NCBI RefSeq assembly: GCF_000421525.1
Contig: NZ_ATXE01000002.1
Location: forward strand, 1-64,000
DNA from: Aestuariimicrobium kwangyangense DSM 21549
Lineage (GTDB): Bacteria > Actinomycetota > Actinomycetes > Propionibacteriales > Propionibacteriaceae
Length of the DNA: 64,000 nucleotides
Direction of reading: 5' to 3'
Shown: one piece after another, positions 30,144 to 39,414 of the stretch
Layout: each line of letters starts with the position of its first letter
Numbering within the stretch: the first letter of the stretch is position 1
The notes under the pieces: model-generated
The model's database searches: none
The model's input: the letters and a program-made list of their open reading frames with translations, nothing else
Told to the model about the DNA's origin: nothing
Made by a program: the position numbers and the translations under genes

Positions 30144-31499
30144 GTCGACAGGCGACTCGTTCCAACGGAAGTTGTTGACCATGCCGGTCACCTTGCCGTC
30201 CTCGACCAGGTAGACGCCGTCGCGGGTGAGCCCCGTCAGCAGCAGGGTCTCGGGGTCGACCTCGCGGATGTACCACAGGCAGGTCAGCAACAGCCCACGC
30301 TTGGTCGAGCGAACCATCTCGTCGAGCGTGGCGGTGCCGCCGGCATCCACAAGGAGGTTCTCGGTCGGCCAGGGCAACGGACGATCCTGGTCGCCACCAG
30401 GGTGGTCGGCACCGTCCGGGGATCCCATCGCTGCCAATTCCGCCCGGGTCTCCACCAGGGTGGCCAGGCGACCCTCCTCCAGCCACGTCTGACGGCCGAC
30501 CGGCACTCCGTTGTCGTGCACCGAGGCCAGCCCGGCCAAGGAGGTTCCGGTGACCGCGAAGGGGGCGCGCTCCAGGCGCGGTGCCCGCGGGTCCGACCAC
30601 ATCGTGATCGGCAGAGTCGCGAGTCGCTCACCGACCCGTGTGCCTCCGCCCGGCCCGGAGAAGACGGTGCTGCCCTCGCGGGCGTCGCGACCCGCCATCG
30701 TCCAGTAGGCGTAGATGAGCAGGTCTGCGAGTGCTCCGCCGGGAAGGATGGTCTCGTAGCGTCCGGCCGGGAGCTCCACCCGGTTCTCGCACCAGCTCAG
30801 CCGCTCGAGCACCTCGGCGGTGAGCGCGGCGATGTCGATGTCGGCGAAGTCGGGGGTCGATCGACCCACCCAGGCCGAACCGATCAGGTCGGGATGCTTG
30901 GCGTTCAGTTCCAGACGTCCCATCCGCTCGACGGCTCGGCGGCGAGTGCCGGCGGAGGTGCCCAACCAGATGGTGGTGACGGCCAGTTCGGCGAACCCGA
31001 AGAACAGGTGGTGGTCGCCGGCCTCGGTGAACGACCGCCCCAGGCCTTGGGCCAGGCCGGTGAAGGCCTCGATGCCAGCGGATGCGGGGGGGTCGGCCAT
31101 GTCGGGGTCGACACCTCCGTCCACGAGCGGTGCTGCGTCCTCGTCCGGGGTGCCTGAGGCGGCCAGTTCTGCGGCCCTCCGGACGAGTGCGACCACCTCG
31201 TCCGAGGAGGTGACCGGCGCGTCGAGGCAGCCCGAGGCCACGCCGCCGTCCACGGTGGCCAGGGCCACCACCTGGGCGGTGCGGGTGTGCATCTGCCCGT
31301 TGGTGGTGAGCGCGTTGTTGGCCCAGCGAAGGTTGGCACTGGTCGCGTCGCGAATGATCACCACGCAGCCGGCATCGGCCCCGGGCAGGTCAACGGCCGC
31401 GGCGAGGGCATCCTCGATCCAGGCGGAGGGCGCCGGCTGGTCAGGGACGGAAACGGTGGTGGGCTCCGGGTTGCTGGGGTCTGGGGTGGTCTGAGACAT
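30006..31499 (-). CDS. tldE: TldE/PmbA-family metallopeptidase subunit
   Basis: This 497-residue member of the TldD/PmbA family is the non-catalytic partner (E type) because it lacks the HExxxH zinc motif. Features are VVIIRDATSANLRWANNALTT near the N-terminus, LPAGRYETILPGGALADLL, and C-terminal GLTRDGVYLVEDGKVTGMVNNFRWNESP. TldD/TldE complexes act as processing peptidases, for example on microcins and RiPPs, and modulate gyrase. The ATG overlaps the tldD stop (ATGA). Its 3' end runs 138 nt into the MFS reading frame on the other strand. Confidence 0.9.
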   Translation of the reverse strand: MSQTTPDPSNPEPTTVSVPDQPAPSAWIEDALAAAVDLPGADAGCVVIIRDATSANLRWANNALTTNGQMHTRTAQVVALATVDGGVASGCLDAPVTSSDEVVALVRRAAELAASGTPDEDAAPLVDGGVDPDMADPPASAGIEAFTGLAQGLGRSFTEAGDHHLFFGFAELAVTTIWLGTSAGTRRRAVERMGRLELNAKHPDLIGSAWVGRSTPDFADIDIAALTAEVLERLSWCENRVELPAGRYETILPGGALADLLIYAYWTMAGRDAREGSTVFSGPGGGTRVGERLATLPITMWSDPRAPRLERAPFAVTGTSLAGLASVHDNGVPVGRQTWLEEGRLATLVETRAELAAMGSPDGADHPGGDQDRPLPWPTENLLVDAGGTATLDEMVRSTKRGLLLTCLWYIREVDPETLLLTGLTRDGVYLVEDGKVTGMVNNFRWNESPVDLLKRITEVGRSEQVLCREWNDWFTLTQVPPVRVPEFNMSTVSKAY

Positions 31500-32998
31500 C
31501 AGGCCTGTCCTTCCTCGACAGTGTTGAGCACGTTGACGCCCCGGAAGAGGCAGGCGGGGGCTCCGTGGGAGACGGCGGCGACCTGGCCGGGTTGGCCCTT
31601 GCCGCAGTTGAAGGCCCCGGCGAGCAGGTAGGTGTCGGGGCCGCCCACGGCCTCCATCGACCCCCAGAAGTCGGTGGTCGTGCCCTGGTAGGCGGCGTCG
31701 CGGACCTGTTCGCCGGTGAGCTGGCCGTCCTTGATCACCAGGAACCGTTGGCCGGTGAACTGGAAGTTGAACCGCTGCATGTCGATGGACCACGACTTGT
31801 CGCCGACGACGTAGAGACCGTTCTCGACGCGTCCGATCAGGTCGTCGAGGCTGAGGTTGTCAGTTCCGGGTTGCAGCGACACGTTTGGCATGCGCTGCAG
31901 GGGAATGTGACCGGCGGAATCGGCGAAGGCGCACCCGTTGGAGCGGCCGAGACCCTTCTCGTGGGCCATCTGGCGGTTGAGTTGGTAGCCGACCAGCGTG
32001 CCGTCGCGGATGATGTCGAACGTCTGCGCGGCGACTCCCTCGTCATCCCAGCCGACGGTGGCCAGTCCGTGCTCGGTGACCCGGTCACCGGTGACGTTCA
32101 TGACCTCGGAGCCGTACCGCAGGGTGCCGAGTTGGTCGAAGGTGGCGAACGAGGTGCCGGCGTAGGCAGCCTCGTAGCCCAGGGCCCGGTCGAGTTCGGT
32201 GCCGTGGGCGACCGACTCGTGGATGGTCAGGAACAGGTTGGACGGGTCGATCACCAGGTCGGTGGGCCCCGCCGTCACCGAGGCGGCTCGCACATTGGCT
32301 GCCAGGTGGTCACCCACGCCTGCGATCTCGGCGTCGAAGTCCCAGCCGGTGCCCGTCAGGTACTCCCACCCGCGCCCGGCCGGCGGTGCGATCGTGCGCA
32401 TCGACGAGAAGCCCGAGTCGGAGACGTTGGTGGCCGTGAACTCCGGATGGACCCGCACCCGCTGCTGGGTGGTGCGGGTGCCGGCGAGGTTGGCGAAGAA
32501 GGTGTTCTCCTGCACCGCCATCAGGCTCGCCTGCGTGTGGCTCACCCCCGCCTGGGAGGCCAGCGACTGCGACAACTCGACCAGCCGGGCCACCCGGTCG
32601 CGGTCGGGCACGTGGAACGGGTTGACCTCGTAGCTCGACACCCACGTGCCCGTGTGCACGGGTTCGTCGGCGAGTTCGACGGCTCGAGGGTTGAGCGGGG
32701 CGCTCACCTGGGCAATGGCGACGGCCTGCTCGGCCAGCGTGCGCGCGGCTTCCGCCGTCAGCGTGATGCCTGCCGCGAAGCCCCACGACCCGTGGTGGAC
32801 GACCCGGATGCTGATGCCCAGGTCAGTGGAGTCGCTGGCACCGGCGAGCTTGCCGTCGCGCAGACGGGTCTGGGCGGTGCGGTGACGCTCGATGCGGACG
32901 TCGGCGTGGCTGGCGCCCAGCTGCTTGGCGCGGGCGAGGGCGGCATCGGCCAAGGCATCCAGGGGCAGGGAGGTGAAGCTCGGGTCAAGCTCGTTCAT
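31499..32998 (-). CDS. tldD: TldD-family metallopeptidase
   Basis: This 499-residue catalytic partner of the TldD/TldE pair has the zinc-binding motif in LTIHESVAHGTELDRALGYEA (HExxxH). Nearby are YGSEVMNVTGDRVTEHGLATVGWDDEG and GYQLNRQMAHEKGLGRSNGC, and the C-terminus has FNFQFTGQRFLVIKDGQLTG. ATG 32998 is chosen because TAGGTT lies 7 nt upstream on this strand, giving a leaderless start; TTG 33007 would fall inside that box. No precursor peptide gene for the pair to process was found nearby. Confidence 0.92.
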   Translation of the reverse strand: MNELDPSFTSLPLDALADAALARAKQLGASHADVRIERHRTAQTRLRDGKLAGASDSTDLGISIRVVHHGSWGFAAGITLTAEAARTLAEQAVAIAQVSAPLNPRAVELADEPVHTGTWVSSYEVNPFHVPDRDRVARLVELSQSLASQAGVSHTQASLMAVQENTFFANLAGTRTTQQRVRVHPEFTATNVSDSGFSSMRTIAPPAGRGWEYLTGTGWDFDAEIAGVGDHLAANVRAASVTAGPTDLVIDPSNLFLTIHESVAHGTELDRALGYEAAYAGTSFATFDQLGTLRYGSEVMNVTGDRVTEHGLATVGWDDEGVAAQTFDIIRDGTLVGYQLNRQMAHEKGLGRSNGCAFADSAGHIPLQRMPNVSLQPGTDNLSLDDLIGRVENGLYVVGDKSWSIDMQRFNFQFTGQRFLVIKDGQLTGEQVRDAAYQGTTTDFWGSMEAVGGPDTYLLAGAFNCGKGQPGQVAAVSHGAPACLFRGVNVLNTVEEGQA

Positions 32999-33005
32999 GG
33001 GCACC

Positions 33006-33011
33006 AACCTA
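33006..33011 (-). promoter_or_regulatory. -10 box of tldD
   Basis: On the minus strand TAGGTT precedes ATG 32998 by 7 nt, the spacing of leaderless transcripts. No Shine-Dalgarno sequence is present. Confidence 0.5.
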
Positions 33012-33120
33012 GCCGGAGCGGCGGCCCTGGCACCGGGGAGTTCTCGCGGCTGCGAGCCTCGCCGACGGGGGCTCGGCGCCCAACCACTGTCCGGGTGGGC
33101 GGACCCTGCGGCCCAGCACC

Positions 33121-33126
33121 TAGGCT
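33121..33126 (+). promoter_or_regulatory. -10 box of hisH
   Basis: TAGGCT is followed by 6 nt and then ATG 33133, so transcription should start at or beside the A of the start codon. It lies in the 134-bp divergent gap with tldD. No clear -35 was seen. Confidence 0.55.
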
Positions 33127-33132
33127 GGGCTC

Positions 33133-33768
33133 ATGGTGCAAGTGGCTCTCGTGGACTCAGGCGGCACGAACATTGGTTCGGTCGCCGACGCCGTCGAACG
33201 GCTCGGCGGTACCGCCCGCCTGACCGCCGACCCCGCCGAGATCCTCCGTGCCGACCGCGTCATCCTGCCCGGCGTTGGGGCCGCGGGTGCCGCCATGGCA
33301 CGGCTCAACGAACTCGACCTGATCGCGGTTCTCCGCGACGTCCGGGTGCCGATGCTCGGGGTCTGCGTGGGGTCCCAACTGCTGTTCGAACACTCCGAGG
33401 AGGACGGCGGCGTCGACCTGTTGGGCTACCTGCCCGGCCGTGTCACGCGGCTGCCCGGGGACGAGCACATCCGCATCCCCCACATGGGATGGAACACCCT
33501 CGAACTGCTCGCCGACGACCCGATCCTGGCCGGCATCTCCACGGGGGAGCGCGGCTACTTCGTCCACTCCTACGCCGCCCCGGTCACCGGTACGACGCTG
33601 GCGGCCTGCGAGCACGGCACCCGGTTCGCGGCCGTCGTCCGGGGTCGAACGGCTGAGACCGCCCACATCTGGGGCTGCCAGTTCCACCCGGAGAAGTCCG
33701 CCGCCGTCGGGTCTCGTCTGCTCGCCAACTTCCTGTCGCCAGCGATCTCTGAGGGGGTCACCGCATGA
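33133..33768 (+). CDS. hisH: Imidazole glycerol phosphate synthase glutaminase subunit HisH
   Basis: This 211-residue class I glutamine amidotransferase feeds ammonia to HisF in histidine synthesis. [19 protein letters not shown] is the HisH start and [15 protein letters not shown] follows. The catalytic Cys is in [16 protein letters not shown] near residue 78, and the His-Glu pair is in [17 protein letters not shown]. The ATG is 6 nt after the TAGGCT -10 box. It overlaps hisF by ATGA. Only hisH and hisF of the pathway are here; hisA, hisB and hisI are not. Confidence 0.95.
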   Translation: MVQVALVDSGGTNIGSVADAVERLGGTARLTADPAEILRADRVILPGVGAAGAAMARLNELDLIAVLRDVRVPMLGVCVGSQLLFEHSEEDGGVDLLGYLPGRVTRLPGDEHIRIPHMGWNTLELLADDPILAGISTGERGYFVHSYAAPVTGTTLAACEHGTRFAAVVRGRTAETAHIWGCQFHPEKSAAVGSRLLANFLSPAISEGVTA

Positions 33769-34565
33769 GCGTCGCCCGCCGCATCATCCCGTGTCTCGAC
33801 GTGCGCGACGGACGCGTCGTCAAGGGCACCCAGTTCCGTGACCACGTCGACATGGGCGACATCGTCGAACTGGCCGACCGCTACCGCCTTGAGGGTGCCG
33901 ACGAGTTGGTGTTCTACGACATCACCGCATCCCCCCAGGGTCGCGCCGTCGACATCGACTGGGTGCGTCGCGTGGCCCGGGCCATCGACATTCCCTTCTG
34001 CGTCGCCGGCGGCATCTCGTCCGTCGAGCAGGCCAGGGCCGTGCTGCACGCCGGCGCCGACAAGATCTCGATCAACACCCCGGCCACCCAACGCCCGGAA
34101 CTGATCAGCGAACTGGCTGAGGCCTTCGGGGTGCAGTGCGTGGTGGTCGGCATCGACTCGCTGCGCGACCCCGACGGGCAGTGGCGCATCCGCCAGTTCA
34201 CCGGCAATCCGGATGCCACCCGTGCCCTCGAGACCACCACCCTCGACTGGGTTGCCCGGGTGCAGGAGCTGGGTGCCGGCGAGATCGTGCTGAACTGCAT
34301 GGGCTCCGACGGGGTGAGGGCCGGCTACGACCTCGAGCAGTTGTCGGCCGTCCGGGCTGTCTGCCACGTGCCCCTGGTCGCCTCCGGTGGCGCCGGCGCG
34401 ATCGACCACTTCGTCGATGTCTTCCGCGAGTCCGATGTCGACGCGGCCCTGGCCGCCTCTGTGTTCCACTCCGGGCAGGTGCCCATCCCCACCCTCAAGG
34501 ACTCCTTGGCCGAGGCAGGTGTCGAGGTCCGTCGTCCCCATCTCGAAGGAGAACACTCCGCATGA
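33765..34565 (+). CDS. hisF: Imidazole glycerol phosphate synthase cyclase subunit HisF
   Basis: This 266-residue (beta/alpha)8 barrel joins with HisH to make IGP and AICAR. The N-terminal [18 protein letters not shown] holds the catalytic Asp near residue 11. [14 protein letters not shown] and [11 protein letters not shown] are phosphate-binding loops. VVVGIDS supplies the second Asp, and [16 protein letters not shown] is the C-terminal phosphate site. The start overlaps hisH and the stop overlaps the dehydrogenase gene. Confidence 0.96.
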   Translation: MSVARRIIPCLDVRDGRVVKGTQFRDHVDMGDIVELADRYRLEGADELVFYDITASPQGRAVDIDWVRRVARAIDIPFCVAGGISSVEQARAVLHAGADKISINTPATQRPELISELAEAFGVQCVVVGIDSLRDPDGQWRIRQFTGNPDATRALETTTLDWVARVQELGAGEIVLNCMGSDGVRAGYDLEQLSAVRAVCHVPLVASGGAGAIDHFVDVFRESDVDAALAASVFHSGQVPIPTLKDSLAEAGVEVRRPHLEGEHSA

Positions 34566-35482
34566 GCCGTATTGCCTGGGTCCCCTACTCGCAGGAGGAC
34601 GCCATCCGCATCCTCGGTGAGCACGATGGCCTCACCTACCGCTCCTACACCGACGCGGACACCGCTCCCGGGCCGCTGTCGGAGGTGAACTTCCTGGTGG
34701 TGCCCTACATGTCGTCGGGGGGAGTGATCCATCGTCCGGACGAACTCACGGGGCTCGAGGTGGTGCAGATGCAGAGCGCGGGCTATGACAACGTGCCCGA
34801 ACTGCCGGCCGGAGTCAGGCTGTGCAACGCCGCCGGGGTGCACGACTCGGCCACGGCCGAACTCGCGGTGGCCCTCACGTTGGCCCACGCACGCCACCTG
34901 GACGACTTCGCCCGCAACCAGACCACCGGCACATGGCAGGGGGAGTGGGGCACCGGTCTGGCCTATCGCCGGGTCACGATCATCGGCTACGGGCACATCG
35001 GCAAGGCCATCGAGGCGCGCGTGGAACCGTTCGAACCGACGGTCATCCGGCGCGTGGCCCGTACGGCCCGCGACGGTGTGGAGCCGATCGAGAACCTTCC
35101 CCAGGTGCTGCGTGAGACCGACGTGGCCATCATCATCCTGCCGCTCACCGATGACACCCGCGGGCTCTTCGACGCGGCCATGCTCGCGAACCTCCCCGAC
35201 GGTGCGCTGCTGGTCAACGTCGGGCGAGGGCCCATCGTCGAGACCGACGCTCTGCTCGCCGAGGTGACGTCGGGACGACTCCACGCCGCTCTGGACGTGA
35301 CCGACCCGGAGCCGCTCCCGGCCGACCATCCCCTGTGGTCGCAGCCCAACGTGCTGATCAGCCCCCACGTCGGCGGATACACCAACGCGTTCGACCCCCG
35401 CCGCGACCGGATGCTGCGCGAGCAGATCGCCCACTGGGTCGCCGGCGAGCCGGTGGCCAACGTCGTGCGTGGGGGCGAATGA
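34562..35482 (+). CDS. D-isomer-specific 2-hydroxyacid dehydrogenase family protein
   Basis: This 306-residue NAD(P)-dependent dehydrogenase has the Rossmann motif [20 protein letters not shown]. The catalytic Arg lies in [14 protein letters not shown], the Glu in [15 protein letters not shown] and the His in [11 protein letters not shown]. It probably reduces a 2-keto acid such as glyoxylate, hydroxypyruvate or a similar substrate; the substrate cannot be read from sequence. The ATG is in an ATGA overlap with hisF, and its stop overlaps the HIT gene, so all four genes are one transcript. Confidence 0.9.
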   Translation: MSRIAWVPYSQEDAIRILGEHDGLTYRSYTDADTAPGPLSEVNFLVVPYMSSGGVIHRPDELTGLEVVQMQSAGYDNVPELPAGVRLCNAAGVHDSATAELAVALTLAHARHLDDFARNQTTGTWQGEWGTGLAYRRVTIIGYGHIGKAIEARVEPFEPTVIRRVARTARDGVEPIENLPQVLRETDVAIIILPLTDDTRGLFDAAMLANLPDGALLVNVGRGPIVETDALLAEVTSGRLHAALDVTDPEPLPADHPLWSQPNVLISPHVGGYTNAFDPRRDRMLREQIAHWVAGEPVANVVRGGE

Positions 35483-35862
35483 GCATGGACGGATGCATCT
35501 TCTGCCGCATCGTCCAGGGTGACGTCCCCGCCCGGGAGGTCTTCCGCGATGACACGGCAGTCGCCTTCCTCGACCTGTCCCCCAAGTCACCGGGGCACAC
35601 TTTGGTCGTTCCCACCACCCACACCGAGAACCTCACGAGTGAACCGGCGGGGCTGGCGCTGATGGCCGATGCGGTCACGACCGTCGCCCGGACGATCACC
35701 GACCGTCTCGGTGCCAGCGGGGTCACGGCACAGATCAACTCGGGCGCGGCCGCGGGGCAGGAGGTCTTCCACCTGCACGTCCACCTCATACCCCGCTACC
35801 AGCCGGGGCAGTCGCCCCGGGGAGGACCCGACGAGGTGTTGACCCAGCTCCTCGGGTCGTGA
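35479..35862 (+). CDS. HIT-family nucleotide hydrolase
   Basis: This 127-residue histidine-triad protein has CIFCRIVQGDVPAREVF at the N-terminus (two Cys of a possible zinc site), SPGHTLVVPTTH, and the triad HLHVHLIPRY near the C-terminus. Such proteins hydrolyse adenosine 5'-phosphoramidates or related nucleotides. It is the last gene of the hisH operon, coupled by ATGA. terC converges 15 nt downstream. Confidence 0.92.
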   Translation: MSMDGCIFCRIVQGDVPAREVFRDDTAVAFLDLSPKSPGHTLVVPTTHTENLTSEPAGLALMADAVTTVARTITDRLGASGVTAQINSGAAAGQEVFHLHVHLIPRYQPGQSPRGGPDEVLTQLLGS

Positions 35863-35877
35863 CCCCCTGGGATCGTC

Positions 35878-37008
35878 TCAGCCCATTTGTCCGGGTCGAA
35901 CGCGGGTGACCGGAGTGGCATGCTGCCGGCTCCGCCGTTCGGGATCAGGACCCGGACGCGTCGACCCGCTCACTTGGGAGGCCGACGGGGGCGTCAGCTT
36001 CGTCAGGGCGAAGCGCTGACGCGCGTCCGATGCCAGCAGGCTGGTCACGGTGGTCAGGCCGAGCACCCCGACGATGACCACCAAGGAGGCGAGGGTGGGG
36101 ACGGTGGGCACCCAGTCCCACACGCCGTGCGCCCAGTGCAGCACCAGCTTCACCCCGATGAAGGCGAGGATGATCGCCAGACCGTAACTGAGGTGCACGA
36201 GCTTCGACAGCACTCCTTCGAGCACGAAGTAGAGCGCCCGCAGGCCGAGCAGGGCGAACGCGTTGGTCGCGAACACCAGGTACGGGTCGCCGGTGATGCC
36301 GTAGACGGCAGGCACCGAGTCGATGGCGAACAGCAGGTCGGTTCCCAGGATCGCCAGGGTCACGACCGCGAGAGGGGTGAGGGCCCGCCCGCCCGACTGG
36401 ACGACCGTCATCTTCGTGCCGTGATAGGCGGGGGCCACCGGCCACACCTTGTTGACGAGTCGGACCACCGGCAGCTTCGACACGTCCTCGTCGGAGTGGC
36501 CGACCGCGGCGTCACGCCAGACCTTGACGGCGGTGGCGACCAGGATCAGCCCGAAGAACAAAAAGGTGATGGCGAACGATTCGATCAGCGTTGCGCCCAG
36601 GGCGATGAACCCGGCGCGCAGCAGGAGTGCCCCGGCCACGCCGATCAGCAGGACTCGCTGCTGCAGGGCTCGAGGAACGGCGAAGCCGGCCAGCAACATC
36701 ATGAAGACGAACAGGTTGTCGACCGAGAGGGACTTCTCCACCAGGTAACCGGTGTAGTACTCCATCCCGGTCCCACCGCCGAACCGCAGGACGACGAACA
36801 CGCCGAACAGCAGCGGCAGCGCGACGTAGAAGATCGACCAGCCGACGGCCTCCTTCATGGAGACCTCGTGCGGCTTCCGGGTGATCAGGAAGTCGATCAC
36901 GAACAGAGCGATCACACCGGCGATCGTCCAGCCCCACAGGGCTGGGGAACCGATGGTCGACAGGGAGCCCTCGAGGGGCAACAAGGGGGCGACGGACGCA
37001 GGGGTCAT
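35878..37008 (-). CDS. TerC/Alx-family membrane protein, probable Mn2+ exporter
   Basis: This 376-residue membrane protein has about nine helices. The family motifs are EKSLSVDNLFVFMMLLAGF and LGTDLLFAIDSVPAVYGI, whose Asp residues are thought to bind metal. ALLGLRALYFVLEG and YGLAIILAFIGVKL follow. The 60-residue C-terminal tail is polar and disordered. Alx/TerC proteins export manganese. A Mn-riboswitch-like element sits directly upstream, which supports this substrate strongly. Ribosome-binding sequence before ATG 37008 is weak. Confidence 0.9.
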   Translation of the reverse strand: MTPASVAPLLPLEGSLSTIGSPALWGWTIAGVIALFVIDFLITRKPHEVSMKEAVGWSIFYVALPLLFGVFVVLRFGGGTGMEYYTGYLVEKSLSVDNLFVFMMLLAGFAVPRALQQRVLLIGVAGALLLRAGFIALGATLIESFAITFLFFGLILVATAVKVWRDAAVGHSDEDVSKLPVVRLVNKVWPVAPAYHGTKMTVVQSGGRALTPLAVVTLAILGTDLLFAIDSVPAVYGITGDPYLVFATNAFALLGLRALYFVLEGVLSKLVHLSYGLAIILAFIGVKLVLHWAHGVWDWVPTVPTLASLVVIVGVLGLTTVTSLLASDARQRFALTKLTPPSASQVSGSTRPGPDPERRSRQHATPVTRVRPGQMG

Positions 37009-37029
37009 GGAGGGCTCAGATCTCTCAAG

Positions 37030-37150
37030 GATGGTCTGAGGTCTCCTTCACCTCCGGATCCGACTGGACCCGTGGGCGCTCACGCCGAGGATGGATGACC
37101 ATCCGTAGTGACCGGCGAAGACTTGTGAAGTACTCCCCTCGGCTTCCAGC
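37030..37150 (-). ncRNA. yybP-ykoY (manganese) riboswitch, probable
   Basis: Read on the minus strand, this 5' leader starts with GAGGGGAGTA (near 37140-37131). It continues with a stem-rich middle (CGGTCACTACGG; GGCGTGAGCGCC) and closes with GGAGGTGAAGGAGACCTCAG (about 37053-37034). The GGGGAGUA start and the G(U/A)GA-GGAGACCU end are the conserved marks of this class as found in actinobacteria. It lies about 20 nt before a TerC gene, its classic target. TTACGCT just upstream may be the -10 box. The rest of the gap, 37151-37363, shows no gene or other feature. Confidence 0.72.
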
Positions 37151-37363
37151 GTAACCCAAGCAGTGGTTGAACCCGAAATGACAACGTCGAGGAAATCGTG
37201 CGGTCGGCCAATCGTGCGGATCGTGTCGCCTGAGCGGGATTGTTGCGCCCCAGCCGCACCATGGGGCACCAAGGTGCATCATCCGCACGATTGGACCGAT
37301 TGACTCTGTCTCAACCAGTCACGAGAGGCCAGTCAGCCACGAGGCCGGGTTGTGGCCAGGCGA

Positions 37364-39208
37364 TCAGTCGACGACCCGAGCCGCACCCTTGTCGGCGGAC
37401 TGCGCGAACTTCGCGAAGATCTTCAGCGCCGGTGAGACCTCGCGTTGCCGGGTGGCGGGCTTCCATCCGTGGGCGTCGGCATGGGCGCGGCGCTCGGCCA
37501 GCACCTCGTCGGGCACGTCGAGGTGGATGCGCCGGTCGGGGATGGAGATCTCGATGATGTCCCCGTCCTCGACCAGACCGATGGTGCCCCCGGAAGCAGC
37601 TTCAGGTGAGACGTGGCCGATCGACAGGCCCGAGGAACCACCCGAGAATCGTCCGTCGGTGATCAGGGCGCACTTGGGGCCCAGCCCCACCCCCTTGAGG
37701 TACGACGTCGGGTACAGCATCTCCTGCATGCCCGGGCCACCCTTGGGTCCCTCGTAGCGGACGACGACCACGTCGCCCGGCTTGATCAGACCGCCGAGGA
37801 TCTGCTCGACCGCCTCGTCCTGGGACTCGGAGACCTTGGCCGTGCCGCGGAAGACCCACTGGTCCTCGGGCACCCCTGCGGTCTTGACGATGCAGCCGTC
37901 CTCGGCGAGGTTGCCGTAGAGCACGGCCAGTCCGCCGTCGGTGGTGTAGGCGTGCTCGACGGAGCGGATGCAGCCCGACTCCGCGTCGGTGTCGAGGCTG
38001 GCCCACCGGTTGGTGGACGAGAACGCCTGGGTGGTCCGCACCCCGCCCGGGGCTGCGTACCACAGGTCCATGGCCTCGTCGGTGGCCTTGCCGCCGCGCA
38101 GGTCCCAGGTGTCCATCCAGGACTGGAGGCTGGGGGAGTGGACCGCGTGGACGCCGGTGTCGAGCAGTCCCCCGCGGAACAGCTCACCCATGATGGCGGG
38201 GATGCCGCCGGCGCGGTGCACGTCCTCCATGTAGTAGTTGTGGGTGTTCGGGGCGACCTTGCACACACACGGCGTGTGCCGCGACAGCCGGTCGATGTCG
38301 GGCTGGGTGAAGTCCACCCCGGCTTCGTGGGCTGCTGCCAACAGGTGCAGCACGGTGTTGGTGGATCCGCCCATCGCGATGTCGACGGTCATGGCGTTCT
38401 CGAAAGCCGCCTTGGTGGCGATCGAGCGCGGCAGCACCGAGTCGTCGTCCTCGTCGTAGTAGCGCTTGGCCAGGTCGACGACCAGTCGTCCGGCGTTCTC
38501 GAAGAGGCCCTTGCGCTGCGCGGCGGTGGCCAGGGTCGACCCGTTGCCCGGCAGCGAGAGCCCGAGCACCTCGGTGAGGCAGTTCATCGAATTGGCGGTG
38601 AACATGCCCGAGCACGAGCCACAGGTGGGGCAGGCGTTGGCCTCGATCGTGTCGAGTTGGTTGTCGGGGACGCTCTCGTCGACGGCCTTGACCATGGCGT
38701 CGATCAGGTCGAGGCGGGTCTGCGCGGTCGACGTGGTGGGGTCGATCACGGCGGTGCCGGCCTCCATCGGGCCGCCCGAGACGAAGACGGCCGGGATGTT
38801 CAGTCGCAGCGCTGCGAGCAGCATGCCGGGAGTGATCTTGTCGCAGTTCGAGATGCACACCAGAGCGTCGGCGCAATGGGCGTTCACCATGTACTCCACC
38901 GAGTCGGCGATCACCTCTCGCGAGGGCAGTGAGTACAGCATGCCGGCGTGGCCCATGGCGATGCCGTCATCGACGGCGATGGTGTTGAACTCCTTGCCCA
39001 CACCTCCGGCCTCCGCCACCGCGCCGGCGACCAACTGGCCCATGTCCTTGAGGTGCACGTGTCCGGGGACGAACTGGGTGAAGGAGTTCGCGATCGCCAC
39101 GATCGGCTTGCCGAAGTCGTTGTCACCCATGCCCGTGGCACGCCACAGGGCTCGGGCGCCGGCCATGTTGCGGCCGTGGGTGGTGGTCTTGGAACGCAGT
39201 TCGGGCAT
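37364..39208 (-). CDS. ilvD: Dihydroxyacid dehydratase
   Basis: This 614-residue iron-sulfur enzyme dehydrates dihydroxyacids to 2-keto acids in valine and isoleucine synthesis. It shows [19 protein letters not shown], the cluster cysteines in [11 protein letters not shown] and [20 protein letters not shown], and near the end [23 protein letters not shown] 39208 has GGAGG 5 nt upstream. TAGGCT about 26 nt before it may be the promoter -10. It faces away from ilvBNC, which begins about 1.2 kb to the right on the other strand. Confidence 0.96.
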   Translation of the reverse strand: MPELRSKTTTHGRNMAGARALWRATGMGDNDFGKPIVAIANSFTQFVPGHVHLKDMGQLVAGAVAEAGGVGKEFNTIAVDDGIAMGHAGMLYSLPSREVIADSVEYMVNAHCADALVCISNCDKITPGMLLAALRLNIPAVFVSGGPMEAGTAVIDPTTSTAQTRLDLIDAMVKAVDESVPDNQLDTIEANACPTCGSCSGMFTANSMNCLTEVLGLSLPGNGSTLATAAQRKGLFENAGRLVVDLAKRYYDEDDDSVLPRSIATKAAFENAMTVDIAMGGSTNTVLHLLAAAHEAGVDFTQPDIDRLSRHTPCVCKVAPNTHNYYMEDVHRAGGIPAIMGELFRGGLLDTGVHAVHSPSLQSWMDTWDLRGGKATDEAMDLWYAAPGGVRTTQAFSSTNRWASLDTDAESGCIRSVEHAYTTDGGLAVLYGNLAEDGCIVKTAGVPEDQWVFRGTAKVSESQDEAVEQILGGLIKPGDVVVVRYEGPKGGPGMQEMLYPTSYLKGVGLGPKCALITDGRFSGGSSGLSIGHVSPEAASGGTIGLVEDGDIIEISIPDRRIHLDVPDEVLAERRAHADAHGWKPATRQREVSPALKIFAKFAQSADKGAARVVD

Positions 39209-39314
39209 CGGTCCTCCTGGGAATACTGCGCTCCAGCCTAGGCCTTCGGTGCGGGAGGGGTGCGTTCGTCCGCGGTGGGAGGGACCGACACGGTGATCGC
39301 CCGGCACACGCGAA

Positions 39315-39344
39315 CGGGCGGCCCGGATCTCTCCGGACCGCCCG
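39315..39344 (-). terminator. Stem-loop terminator for the minus-strand membrane protein gene
   Basis: Arms 39315-39327 and 39332-39344 pair over 13 bp around a 4-nt loop. The single non-Watson-Crick pair is a C-A mismatch if read as plus RNA but a G-U wobble as minus RNA. This favours function on the minus strand, 70 nt after the stop at 39415. Confidence 0.6.
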
Positions 39345-39360
39345 CTGCAGGGGGGATCAT

Positions 39361-39377
39361 GCAGCTGGATCAGCTGC
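39361..39377. other. Small perfect inverted repeat
   Basis: GCAGCTG and CAGCTGC flank GAT, 37 nt past the end of the minus-strand membrane protein gene and next to the larger hairpin. It may be a second part of the 3' end structure. No other role is apparent. Confidence 0.35.
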
Positions 39378-39414
39378 GGGGTGAGTCACACGGTCGCCCG
39401 TGCAACTCGGCAGG

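Noticed and set aside
31565-33223. 552-residue open frame on the plus strand
   Set aside because: It is antisense to tldD and rich in Gly/Val/Arg, as expected for a GC-rich shadow frame.
37025-37288. Small minus-strand ORFs upstream of terC
   Set aside because: They overlap the probable riboswitch, and their codons follow its conserved structure, not a protein family.
37613-38932. 439-residue open frame on the plus strand
   Set aside because: It is antisense to ilvD, whose cysteine motifs and ribosome-binding site are clear.
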